DNA of 14,073 bases, from NCBI GenBank assembly GCA_900772565.1, contig CAAHET010000038.1:1-14073 (forward strand), written 5' to 3'. The DNA is from an uncultured Faecalibacterium sp. Lineage in GTDB: Bacteria > Bacillota > Clostridia > Oscillospirales > Ruminococcaceae. The notes under the pieces are model-generated. The model did not search any database. It was not told the origin of the DNA and was given only the letters and a program-made list of their open reading frames with translations. Positions 6,066 through 13,035 of this stretch are shown here, piece by piece. Position 1 is the stretch's first letter. Each line of letters opens with the position of its first letter. Made by a program: the position numbers and the translations under genes.

Positions 6066-6623
6066 TCATTCCCCGGTCAGCCGGACGAAAATCGGCTCAT
6101 GGTGGACGGCAGGCAGGAAGGTTTCCAGCACATCTGCCGTGCGCAGCTTGAGCGAAGAGGTGTTGATGCAGGGGTGGCAGCCGAGGTACTCCCCTTTCTT
6201 CACATCCTCATCCATCAGCAGCTGCACCTTGTTTTCGGGATCGTTGGCAAGCCCCATGATGGAGGAGGAGCCGGGCGTGCAGTCCAGATACTGCTCCATA
6301 TCCTCGGGCGAGGCAAAGCTCAGGCGTGCAATGCCCAGCTGGTGGGAAAGCTCTTTGGTCTTGAAGGGCTTGTCCCCGGGCATCATGAGCAGATAGAAGT
6401 TCGTTTTCTGCCGGTTGCACAGGAACAGATTCTTGCAAACGGTGGCATTCAGGCAGGCATCGATCACATGGCAGTCCTCCATGGTATCGGCTTTCATCCA
6501 GCCGTGGTCGGTGCGCCAGAACGGGATGCCCAGCTTATCCAGCAGGTCATAGGTGCGGATTTCTTTTTCCAGCCGCCCGGTGCAGTCGGCAGGACGACCC
6601 TCGTAAAGTTTCAGTTCTTCCAT
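6066..6623 (-). CDS. Prolyl-tRNA editing deacylase (YbaK/ProX family, PrdX-like)
   Basis: The 185-aa protein is a stand-alone YbaK/ProRS-associated domain. Relatives hydrolyse mischarged Ala-tRNA-Pro (or Cys-tRNA-Pro) in trans. Family-like segments are LGIPFWRTDH (31-40), TVCKNLFLCNRQKTNFYLLM (61-80) with Lys64 as the likely functional lysine, PGSSSIMGLAND (117-128), and GCHPCINTSSLKL (148-160). The start at 6623 is chosen because GAGG precedes it at about 8 nt and the ATG lies one base past the mnmG stop codon. This makes translational coupling with mnmG likely. Its stop overlaps an unused upstream ATG of rsmG. It is not part of the usual mnmG-rsmG-noc arrangement. The family is clear. Whether the substrate is Ala-tRNA-Pro or another mischarged tRNA is not settled from sequence. 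Confidence 0.85.
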   Translation of the reverse strand: MEELKLYEGRPADCTGRLEKEIRTYDLLDKLGIPFWRTDHGWMKADTMEDCHVIDACLNATVCKNLFLCNRQKTNFYLLMMPGDKPFKTKELSHQLGIARLSFASPEDMEQYLDCTPGSSSIMGLANDPENKVQLLMDEDVKKGEYLGCHPCINTSSLKLRTADVLETFLPAVHHEPIFVRLTGE

Positions 6624-6624
6624 T

Positions 6625-8496
6625 TTATTTTCCTCTTGCAGCCAAAGCAATGCTCAGCTGCGCCACATCAGAGGGCGAAACGCCGGGGATGCGCCCCGCC
6701 TGCCCCAGATTGCGGGGACGGATGCGGGCAAGCTTTTCCCGGGCTTCCAGCGTCAGACCGGTCAGGGCGGCGTACTCGAAATCCTCCGGGATGAGGGTCT
6801 TTTCGTGGCGTGCCACCTCCCGGATCATCCGGTCCTGCCGGGCGATGTAACCGGCGTACTTGATCTCCGTTTCCAGCCGCTCCGCCAGCATGGGGGTGAT
6901 CTCCTCCCCCCAGCCGATGATGCCCGCCACCAGCGGGTAACTGATCTCCGGGCGGCGCAGCAGTTCCTCGGCAATGCCGCCCTCGGCGGCGGGGGTAAGA
7001 CCGGCGGCTTCCATGGCGGCGCGCAGGTCGGCGGTGCGCAGATGCGCTTCGTGCAGGCGGCGGCGCTCGGCTTCCAAAATCTGCTGGGTGTGCTGGTACT
7101 TTGCCCAGCGGTCATCCTGCACAAGGCCGTATTCCCTGCCGATGGGGGTCAGGCGCTGGTCGGCGTTGTCCTGCCGCAAGGTCAGCCGATACTCGCTGCG
7201 GCTGGTCATCATGCGGTAGGGGTCCATGACGCCCTTGGTCACAAGGTCGTCCACCAGCGTGCCCAGATAGCTGGTGTGCCGGGGCAGCACCAGCTGCTCC
7301 TTGCCCAGCGCGTTGCGGGCGGCGTTCAGACCCGCCAGCAGACCCTGCGCGGCGGCTTCCTCGTAGCCGGAAGTGCCGTTGAACTGACCTGCCCCGTACA
7401 GCCCCCGCACCACCTTGCTTTCCAGCGTGGCTTCCAGACTGGTGGGGTCTACACAGTCGTATTCGATGGCGTAGGCGGGGCGCATGATCTCCAGATGCTC
7501 AAAGCCCTTGATACTGTGGTAGAAAGCATTCTGCACGTCCTCCGGCAGGCTGCTGGAGGCTCCCTGTAAATACATTTCCTCGGTGTTCTCGCCGCAGGGC
7601 TCTACGAAGAGTGGGTGGCGGTCCTTGCCGGAGAAGCGCACCACCTTATCCTCGATGGAGGGGCAGTAACGCGGGCCGACACCCTCGATCATGCCGCCGT
7701 ACAGCGGGCTGCGCTGGATGTTGTCCAGAATGATCTTGTGGGTCTCGGGGTTCGTGTAGGCGATCCAACACTCCACCTTGTTGTGCATGGGTGCCTCGGT
7801 CAGGAAGCTGAAGGGCTGCAATTCGCTGTCCGGGTCGCCGGGCTGGCATTCCAGCTTGGAAAAATCAATGCTGCGGCGGTGCACCCGGGCGGGGGTGCCG
7901 GTCTTGAACCGGCGCAGCGGCAGACCGGCGGCTTTCAGGCTGTCGGTCAGGGCGTTGGCGGCGTGCATCCCGTCCGGGCCGGAGGCATACCACGCATCGC
8001 CCACAAAAATTTTGCCGCCGAGGTTCGTGCCGGTAGCAAGCACCACGCACTTGGCGGTGTATTCGCCGTGCAGCTGGGTGACAACGCCCTTTACATGGCC
8101 GTCCTCAACTTCCAGCGCCACCACCTCGGCCTGATGGATGGCCAGACCCGGGGTCTGCTCCAGCGCGTGCTTCATGTATTCGTTGTAGCGGCGGCGGTCG
8201 GTCTGCACCCGCAGTGCGTGCACGGCGGGGCCTTTGCCCTTGTTCAGCATCCGGCTTTGCAGATAGGTGGCGTCTGCCGCCAGACCCATCACGCCGCCCA
8301 GCGCGTCCACCTCCCGCACCAGCGTGCCCTTGGCGGTGCCGCCGATGCTGGGGTTGCAGGGCATATTGCCGATGGCGTCCAGACTCATGGTAAAGACAGC
8401 CGTTTTTGCGCCCAGCACAGCAGCTGCGTGGGCGGCTTCGATGCCCGCATGGCCCGCGCCGATGATGATGACATCATAATCTCCTAAGTGGTTCAT
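6625..8496 (-). CDS. mnmG: tRNA uridine-34 5-carboxymethylaminomethyl modification protein MnmG (GidA)
   Basis: This is the FAD-dependent partner of MnmE, which adds the cmnm5 group to the wobble uridine of several tRNAs. The protein has 623 aa. The dinucleotide-binding GAGHAG is at 13-18 and MPCNPSIGGTAKG at 45-57. GPRYCPSIEDKVVRF carries a catalytic cysteine, and GAGQFNGTSGYEEAAAQGL is the second FAD signature. The C-terminal helical domain includes YAGYIARQ and the end-region PGVSPSDVAQLSI. The frame is open upstream to 8676, but that part lies in a repeat block. I start at the ATG before the Rossmann fold. The nearest strong Shine-Dalgarno, GAGG, is about 15 nt away, which is rather far. 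It is separated from mnmE by 213 nt holding block C. Confidence 0.96.
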   Translation of the reverse strand: MNHLGDYDVIIIGAGHAGIEAAHAAAVLGAKTAVFTMSLDAIGNMPCNPSIGGTAKGTLVREVDALGGVMGLAADATYLQSRMLNKGKGPAVHALRVQTDRRRYNEYMKHALEQTPGLAIHQAEVVALEVEDGHVKGVVTQLHGEYTAKCVVLATGTNLGGKIFVGDAWYASGPDGMHAANALTDSLKAAGLPLRRFKTGTPARVHRRSIDFSKLECQPGDPDSELQPFSFLTEAPMHNKVECWIAYTNPETHKIILDNIQRSPLYGGMIEGVGPRYCPSIEDKVVRFSGKDRHPLFVEPCGENTEEMYLQGASSSLPEDVQNAFYHSIKGFEHLEIMRPAYAIEYDCVDPTSLEATLESKVVRGLYGAGQFNGTSGYEEAAAQGLLAGLNAARNALGKEQLVLPRHTSYLGTLVDDLVTKGVMDPYRMMTSRSEYRLTLRQDNADQRLTPIGREYGLVQDDRWAKYQHTQQILEAERRRLHEAHLRTADLRAAMEAAGLTPAAEGGIAEELLRRPEISYPLVAGIIGWGEEITPMLAERLETEIKYAGYIARQDRMIREVARHEKTLIPEDFEYAALTGLTLEAREKLARIRPRNLGQAGRIPGVSPSDVAQLSIALAARGK

Positions 8497-8539
8497 ATAC
8501 TTTCGGGTTTCCTCTAATAATTGATTTAAAATGATAATA

Positions 8540-8709
8540 CCCCTTCCGTCATCGCCTAACCTTCCCCAAGGGGACGGCTTTTGGTGGCGGCGGCAAGGTT
8601 TCCGGCATAGCGCAAAGGCGCCCCCTTGAGGGCCGACTTCCCCCGCTCCGGGGGAAGATGTCACCGCAGGTGACAAAAGGGGGAATCTGGCGCGTAGCGC
8701 CTGAGGGGG
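8540..8709. repeat. Intergenic composite hairpin repeats, block C
   Basis: This block fills the mnmE-mnmG gap and ends exactly at the base before the mnmE stop codon. The left half (8540-8620) matches element B2 of block B, including CTTCCCCAAGGGGACGGCTT and TTTCCGGCATAGCGCAAAGG. The right half differs. It contains the hairpins CTTCCCC-CGCTCCG-GGGGAAG (8637-8657) and GTCACC-GCA-GGTGAC (8660-8674), then GGCGCGTAGCGCCTGAGGGGG. The tip GGCGC-GTA-GCGCC is again self-complementary. No gene is seen. Confidence 0.82.
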
Positions 8710-10080
8710 TCACTTCCCCACACAGAACCTCTCGAACACCTGCTCGATGACGGCCTCCGAGGCGTTTTCGCCGGTCAGGTCGCAGAGGGCGTCCAAGGCG
8801 TCGTCCACGCAGACCGAAACCGCGTCCAGCCCAAAACCGCCGGCGGCGGCATCCAGTGCCCCGGCTACGGCGTCCCGGGCGCAGAGGGCGGCGGAAAGCT
8901 GCCGCTGGCCGGACAGGCTGGCGGCGTGGGGGTCGATGCTGCCGGTGCCCAGCAGCCGCGCCACCGCAGCGGCGATGACCCTGCGGCTCCCCTCTTCCCG
9001 GCAGCAGACCGGCAGCACCATGGCAAAATACGGGGCGATAAGTTCTGCATCAAACTGGGTGGGCTTGTCCTCCTTGTTCACAAGGGCAATGGCGGGACGA
9101 CCCGCGCAGCGCTGCGCCAGCGCCAAGTCCTCCCGGCTGGGCGGCTCGGAACCGTCAAAGACGGCTAAGATCAGCCCGGCTTCTTCCAGTTTTTTCCAGC
9201 TGCGGCGGATACCCTCGGCTTCAATGGCGTCCTCGGTCTCCCGCAGACCGGCGGTGTCGAAGAGGTTCAGCCGGATATCCCCCAGCTGCACCGCCTGCTC
9301 CACCACATCGCGGGTAGTGCCCGCCACCGGGGTGACGATAGCGCGGTCGAACCCGGCCAGCAGATTGAGCAAGGTAGACTTGCCCGCATTGGGGCGTCCC
9401 ACGATGGCGCAGTCCACGCCCTCGCGCAGCACCGCACCGGCATCGTAACTGCGGATCAAGCCGTCCAGCTCCTCCCGCACCGCGCCCAGCACGGTGCGCA
9501 GGTGGGCGGGATCCAACTCTGGCACATCCTCCTCCGGGAAGTCCACCCATGCAGCCAGATGCGCCTGCAGAGCGGTCAGCTGGGCTTTCTGGGCGTTGAT
9601 CTTTTTCGCCAGTGCACCGCCCAGCGCGGCATTTGCCAGCGCTGCCCCCTGCCGCCCGTCCGCTGCAATTAAATCCATGACCGCTTCGGCCTGGGTCAGC
9701 CCCAGCTTGCCGTTCAGAAAGGCACGGCGGGTGTACTCGCCGGGGGCGGCAGGCTGCGCACCCGCCGCAAGACAGGCTTCCACCAGCCGCCGCGCCACCG
9801 CGCTGCCGCCGTGGCAGGAAAGCTCCACCACGTCCTCGCCGGTGTAGCTGTGGGGCGCGCGGAAAAACAGGACGACGCCCTCGTCAAAGGCTTCTTCCCT
9901 GTCCACGAAATGCCCGAACAGTGCGGTGTAGCCCTTGGCCTCTTCCACCTTTTTGGCCGGGTTTGCCGGGTGGAACACCCGGGCAGCCACAGCGTAGCTC
10001 TCTGCGCCGGACAGGCGCACCACGGCAATGCCGCCCGCCCCGGGGGGCGTTGCGATGGCGGCAATGGTCGATCCCTGCAT
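8710..10080 (-). CDS. mnmE: tRNA modification GTPase MnmE (TrmE)
   Basis: MnmE is the GTPase and formyl-tetrahydrofolate-binding partner of MnmG in wobble-uridine modification. The protein has 456 aa. The N-terminal folate-binding domain covers about 1-118 and helical segments lie on either side of the G domain. The G domain shows G1 GRPNAGKS (228-235), G2/K-loop GTTRD (254-258), G3 DTAG (275-278) and G4 NKED (335-338). The C-terminus is FCVGK (452-456), with the conserved Cys453. The ATG at 10080 is chosen because MQGSTIAAIATPPG is the family N-terminus and AAAGGA lies 6 nt upstream. A longer in-frame reading to 10209 would translate the leader hairpin. No intrinsic terminator follows, and repeat block C begins at the stop codon. 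Confidence 0.96.
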   Translation of the reverse strand: MQGSTIAAIATPPGAGGIAVVRLSGAESYAVAARVFHPANPAKKVEEAKGYTALFGHFVDREEAFDEGVVLFFRAPHSYTGEDVVELSCHGGSAVARRLVEACLAAGAQPAAPGEYTRRAFLNGKLGLTQAEAVMDLIAADGRQGAALANAALGGALAKKINAQKAQLTALQAHLAAWVDFPEEDVPELDPAHLRTVLGAVREELDGLIRSYDAGAVLREGVDCAIVGRPNAGKSTLLNLLAGFDRAIVTPVAGTTRDVVEQAVQLGDIRLNLFDTAGLRETEDAIEAEGIRRSWKKLEEAGLILAVFDGSEPPSREDLALAQRCAGRPAIALVNKEDKPTQFDAELIAPYFAMVLPVCCREEGSRRVIAAAVARLLGTGSIDPHAASLSGQRQLSAALCARDAVAGALDAAAGGFGLDAVSVCVDDALDALCDLTGENASEAVIEQVFERFCVGK

Positions 10081-10094
10081 ACTGCATCCTTTCC

Positions 10095-10117
10095 GCGCAC
10101 CCGTCTTGCGGGTGCGC
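10095..10117 (-). promoter_or_regulatory. Strong hairpin next to the mnmE ribosome binding site
   Basis: GCGCACCCG pairs perfectly with CGGGTGCGC (9 bp, 5-nt loop) in the minus-strand mRNA. It ends two bases before AAAGGA, the mnmE Shine-Dalgarno. It has no U-tract. It may affect leader stability or keep the ribosome binding site open. Confidence 0.5.
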
Positions 10118-10177
10118 TGTACTGGTGCGCCGGCACAGCAGAGCTGCCGCAGCGCACACTTTCTGATTTTACAGCTT

Positions 10178-10183
10178 ATTTTA
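10178..10183 (-). promoter_or_regulatory. Possible extended -10 promoter of mnmE
   Basis: The minus strand reads TGGTAAAAT, a TGn-extended -10 with TAAAAT. The -35 region is poor (TATCTT at 17-bp spacing). A start near 10171 would give a GC-rich leader of about 90 nt holding the hairpin at 10095-10117. Confidence 0.4.
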
Positions 10184-10220
10184 CCACGTTTTTGCGCAAA
10201 AAGATACACCCGCCGCGCGG

Positions 10221-10254
10221 TTTTTCCACATCTTCCAAAATGTTTGTGGAAAAA
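10221..10254. promoter_or_regulatory. Inverted pair of TTTTCCACA (DnaA-box-like) upstream of mnmE
   Basis: TTTTTCCACA (10221-10230) and TGTGGAAAAA (10245-10254) are perfect 10-bp inverted arms around a 14-nt centre. Each contains TTTTCCACA, one base from the DnaA consensus. The noc leader palindrome has a similar arm design and centre length. The pair lies about 40 bp upstream of the possible mnmE -10, a position suited to a regulator. Confidence 0.5.
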
Positions 10255-10302
10255 AGGATCGAAAATGGCGGGTGATGGGAAGAGTTTCTTCTGGTGGCTG
10301 GC

Positions 10303-10623
10303 TGAACTCCCTCAGTCAAAACCTGACGGTTTTGCCAGCTCCCTCGGAGAGGGAGCCTTTGGCATGGCGGGAAAGTCTCTTATTACGCTTGAAACTTTAG
10401 CGACAGGGGTAACGGCGTGCGCCCTCTCCGTCTTTGCTGCGCAAATCCACCTCTCCCAAAGGGAGAGGCAAGAGCACTTCCAGAAACTTACTCATTGCGC
10501 CTAATACTTCAGCGATGCGCTTTACGGCTTGGCTCTCCCCTTGGGAGAGCTGGCGCGGGAGCGCCTGAGAGGGCTGGCGTCCCCTTGGGGGAGCTGCTGA
10601 GCGCAGCGAAGCTGAGGGGGTTC
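10303..10623. repeat. Intergenic composite hairpin repeats, block D
   Basis: This is the largest block and fills most of the jag-mnmE gap. Its left arm (10303-10356) matches the reverse complement of 612-665 in block A at 53 of 54 positions, including the tip hairpin AAAACC-TGAC-GGTTTT. Next come the spacer CTTTGGCATGGCGGGAAAG, a CTCTCCCAAAGGGAGAG arm (10451-10467), GGCTCTCCCCTTGGGAGAGC (10531-10550) with tip GGCGC-GGGA-GCGCC, and a final arm GGCGTCCCCTTGGGGGAGCT ending CTGAGGGGGTTC. No gene is credible here. Sequence between 10255 and 10302 shows nothing recognisable. Confidence 0.85.
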
Positions 10624-10632
10624 TTCCCTACC

Positions 10633-10669
10633 AAAAAGCGCCCCGCACTTCCGGTGGAAATGCGGGGCG
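10633..10669 (-). terminator. Terminator after jag
   Basis: On the minus strand CGCCCCGCA (10661-10669) pairs with TGCGGGGCG (10639-10647), and the inner TTTCC/GGAAG segments add further pairs. The stem is followed closely by TTTTT (10633-10637). It lies about 30 nt past the jag stop codon and ends the rnpA-yidD-yidC-jag unit. Confidence 0.9.
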
Positions 10670-10696
10670 TTGCATGGTTTTGTTGAAACCTGCCGA

Positions 10697-11857
10697 TCAC
10701 AGCTCGATCTTGCCGAAGCTGAAATCTGCAAAGTCGTCCACGCGCTCAGTGCGCTTGGGTGCTACGGGTGCTGCGCTCTCGGCGTCGCGGGGGGCGTAGG
10801 TGCGCTCCGGCACGCTGGACGGACGCGGGCCGCGGGGTGCACCGCTGCGGCTGCCACGGTAGCCGCCATTGCGATTGCCGTTCTCGCTGCGGCGCTCGCC
10901 GCGATAACCGCCGTTGCGGTTGCCGCCGGGACGACGGCCATTCCGGTTGCCGCCACGGCCACGGCGCTCGCCGTAGGTGTTCTCGGTCTGGGCATCCGGT
11001 GCGGTGGAGTAGATGACCACGCGGCGGTCACGGCCTTCGCCCTTGCTCTCGCTGCGCACACCCTCCATCTTGCTGATGGCAGAGTGGATGATGCGGCGCT
11101 CGTAGGGGTTCATGGGCTCCATGGCAAAGCTGCGGCCGGTCTTGCGCACCTTGGCACCAATGCGCTGTGCCAGTGCGGTCAGGTCGCTCTCGCGCTTGTC
11201 GCGGTAGCCGGCAACGTCCAGACCCAGCTTGATGTAATCGCCTTCCAGACGGTTTGCCACAAGGCTTGCCAGATAGGACAGGCTCTCCATGGTCTCGCCG
11301 CGGCGGCCGATGAGGGCACCCAGCTTTTCACCGTCCAGACGGATGATGGTGGCTTCGCCCTTCTGCACAGCGCTGAAGGTCACGTTCTCCACGCCCATCA
11401 GGGTGATGACCTCCCGCAGATAGTCCACGGCAGCCTTCACCTTGGCGTTTTCCTCGATGACGATGGGCACTTCCACCTCTTCTGCCTCCTCGGCAGTCTC
11501 GGCGGGCTGCTCGGCAGCGGGTGCCTGCTCTGCGGCGGGAGCGGCGGGCTCCTCCACAGCAGCAGGAGCCTGCTCTGCCACAGGGGCAGTCTCCTGCACG
11601 GGGGCGGCAGTCTCGACCGGCTGCTCTGCCACAACCTCCACCGGCTTTGCGGGCGCGGCGGCGGGAGCATCCGGCTCTTCCACGCTCACGCGCACCTTGG
11701 CGGGGGTGGTCTTTAAGCCCAGAAAACCGGTCTTCTGGGGCATTTCCAGCACTTCATAGCTGACGTTCAGATCGTCGGCCTGCACGCCCAGCAGGGCGCA
11801 GGCTTTGGCGCGGGCTTCGTCCACCGTCTTGCCGGTGGATTCCTGTGTACGGATCAT
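10697..11857 (-). CDS. jag: Jag/KhpB RNA-binding protein (KH-R3H) with an RGG-like tail
   Basis: Jag (KhpB, SpoIIIJ-associated) is a cytoplasmic RNA-binding protein linked to cell-shape and envelope control in Gram-positives. The 386-aa protein has a Jag-N domain (about 1-58, ending near KTGFLGLKT), then a Pro/Ala/Glu-rich linker (about 61-135). A KH domain with GRRG at 184-187 and an R3H domain with the RxxxH motif at Arg254-His258 (RRIIH) follow. The C-terminus is unusual. Residues about 297-342 are Arg/Gly/Asn-rich with repeated NRNGGYRG, followed by an acidic-aromatic end (VDDFADFSFGKIEL, 373-386). GGGAGG lies about 9 nt before the ATG. It follows yidC by 18 nt, the usual partner. Length exceeds common homologues because of the linker and tail. 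Confidence 0.94.
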   Translation of the reverse strand: MIRTQESTGKTVDEARAKACALLGVQADDLNVSYEVLEMPQKTGFLGLKTTPAKVRVSVEEPDAPAAAPAKPVEVVAEQPVETAAPVQETAPVAEQAPAAVEEPAAPAAEQAPAAEQPAETAEEAEEVEVPIVIEENAKVKAAVDYLREVITLMGVENVTFSAVQKGEATIIRLDGEKLGALIGRRGETMESLSYLASLVANRLEGDYIKLGLDVAGYRDKRESDLTALAQRIGAKVRKTGRSFAMEPMNPYERRIIHSAISKMEGVRSESKGEGRDRRVVIYSTAPDAQTENTYGERRGRGGNRNGRRPGGNRNGGYRGERRSENGNRNGGYRGSRSGAPRGPRPSSVPERTYAPRDAESAAPVAPKRTERVDDFADFSFGKIEL

Positions 11858-11875
11858 AACCGTTTACCTCCCTTG

Positions 11876-12949
11876 TTACTGTTTATCCTGCTTGTTCAGC
11901 TCGCTCAGCGGCACGGTGCGCTCGTCCTTGTAGCGCTCGGCGTCCTGCTGACGGGCATACTCCAGCCGGCGCTTGTTCATCTCGCTGGCGGAAAGGTTCT
12001 TTTCCATGCTCTTGCCGGTCTTGGGGTCGGTCACCGTGATGGTGGTGTTCTTCACACCGCGCTTTTCCTGCTTGCGCTTGGCGGCGATCTCGGCTTCCAC
12101 TTCCTTACGCATCTTCTCAGGGTCGTAGAACTTGCGCATGATCTGGGTCTGTACGGTCATAACGATGTTGGAAATGACGTAGTACAGAGAGAATGCCAGC
12201 GGGTAGGTAAAGCAGAAGAACAGGTACATCAGCGGCATCATGTACATGGTCAGCTTCATGCTGCCCTGCATCTGCTGGCCGGAGGCCTTCATGCTGACAT
12301 GGGTGGACCAGAACATGGTGAGCACCGACAGCAGCGGCAGCACGATGTCCAGAGACAGGCCCAGCTTCGGGATGCGGGTCAGGTCGATGCCAAAGAAGTT
12401 CATGTGCTGGCTGAACTCGGTGATGGTAGCGATCTGCTGTGCGGTAAAGCAGCCCAGCACGCCGCTGTTGCCGGCAACCACCTCGGCGATGATGTTGGTA
12501 TCGCGGGTGATGGCGGTAAAGGAGATGCCGGCGGCGGTCATAGCCTCGCCTGCGCTGGCCAGTGCAGCGGCGCTGATGTGGAAAATGCGCTCCAGCGGGT
12601 TATACACCACGCCGATAACGCCGAACATGATCATAAAGTTCAGCAGCATGGGCAGGCAGCCGGCCGTGGGCTTATAGCCAAAGTCCTGCTGCAGCTTCAT
12701 CAGCTCTTCCTGCTGCTTTTCGGGCTTGTCCTTGTACTTGGTCTGGATCTCCGTGATCATGGGCTGGAAGGCAGACATTTTTGCCATACTCTTCTGCTGG
12801 ATGGTCTGCAGGGGGATCTTGACGAGGTTGATGAGCAGGGTGAAGAGGATGATGTCCCAGCCGTAGTTCGGCAGCAGCTTGTAGATCCACTCCATGACAT
12901 AGCCGAGAGGACCGCTCAGGATGTAAAAGAAGTTCATACCTTTGTCCAT
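11876..12949 (-). CDS. yidC: Membrane protein insertase YidC (Oxa1/SpoIIIJ family)
   Basis: YidC inserts and folds membrane proteins, alone or with SecYEG. The 357-aa protein shows hydrophobic segments at about 33-50, 95-117, 199-215, 234-249 and 251-270, consistent with a five-helix core. Family hallmarks are KYKDKPEKQQEELMKLQQDFG (split as 71-80 and 81-91) and GCLPMLLNFMIMFG (97-110). The hydrophilic-groove position that is usually Arg is Lys44 (LVKIPLQ). There is no signal peptide or lipobox cysteine at the N-terminus. About 80 residues (118-198) separate helices 2 and 3, and the cytoplasmic tail (275-357) is long and highly charged, suited to ribosome contact. The ATG at 12949 has GGGG close upstream. 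Met5 is an alternative start. Confidence 0.95.
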   Translation of the reverse strand: MDKGMNFFYILSGPLGYVMEWIYKLLPNYGWDIILFTLLINLVKIPLQTIQQKSMAKMSAFQPMITEIQTKYKDKPEKQQEELMKLQQDFGYKPTAGCLPMLLNFMIMFGVIGVVYNPLERIFHISAAALASAGEAMTAAGISFTAITRDTNIIAEVVAGNSGVLGCFTAQQIATITEFSQHMNFFGIDLTRIPKLGLSLDIVLPLLSVLTMFWSTHVSMKASGQQMQGSMKLTMYMMPLMYLFFCFTYPLAFSLYYVISNIVMTVQTQIMRKFYDPEKMRKEVEAEIAAKRKQEKRGVKNTTITVTDPKTGKSMEKNLSASEMNKRRLEYARQQDAERYKDERTVPLSELNKQDKQ

Positions 12950-12954
12950 TCTGC

Positions 12955-12971
12955 CCCGGCTGTGGCCCGGG
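12955..12971 (-). other. Hairpin covering the yidC ribosome binding site
   Basis: On the minus strand CCCGG (12967-12971) pairs with CCGGG (12955-12959) around a 7-nt loop. The 3' arm includes the GGGG that is the only Shine-Dalgarno-like sequence before the yidC ATG, so the site may be partly masked. The rest of the 86-nt yidD-yidC gap shows no terminator. Confidence 0.4.
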
Positions 12972-13035
12972 ACGCATTATTTTTTATCGTAGGACACGCC
13001 GCCCACAGTGCAGCGCGTCACAAGAAGCGAAAACT

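Noticed and set aside
8497..8676. N-terminal extension of MnmG to 8676
   Set aside because: The added residues come from repeat block C and are not MnmG-like. The family N-terminus begins just before the Rossmann motif.
10081..10209. N-terminal extension of MnmE to 10209
   Set aside because: It would translate the leader hairpin and promoter region. The conserved start and a good ribosome binding site lie at 10080.
10028..10686. Several overlapping small ORFs in the jag-mnmE gap
   Set aside because: They lie mostly in repeat block D or the mnmE leader, exist in several frames at once, have no ribosome binding sites and show no known motif.
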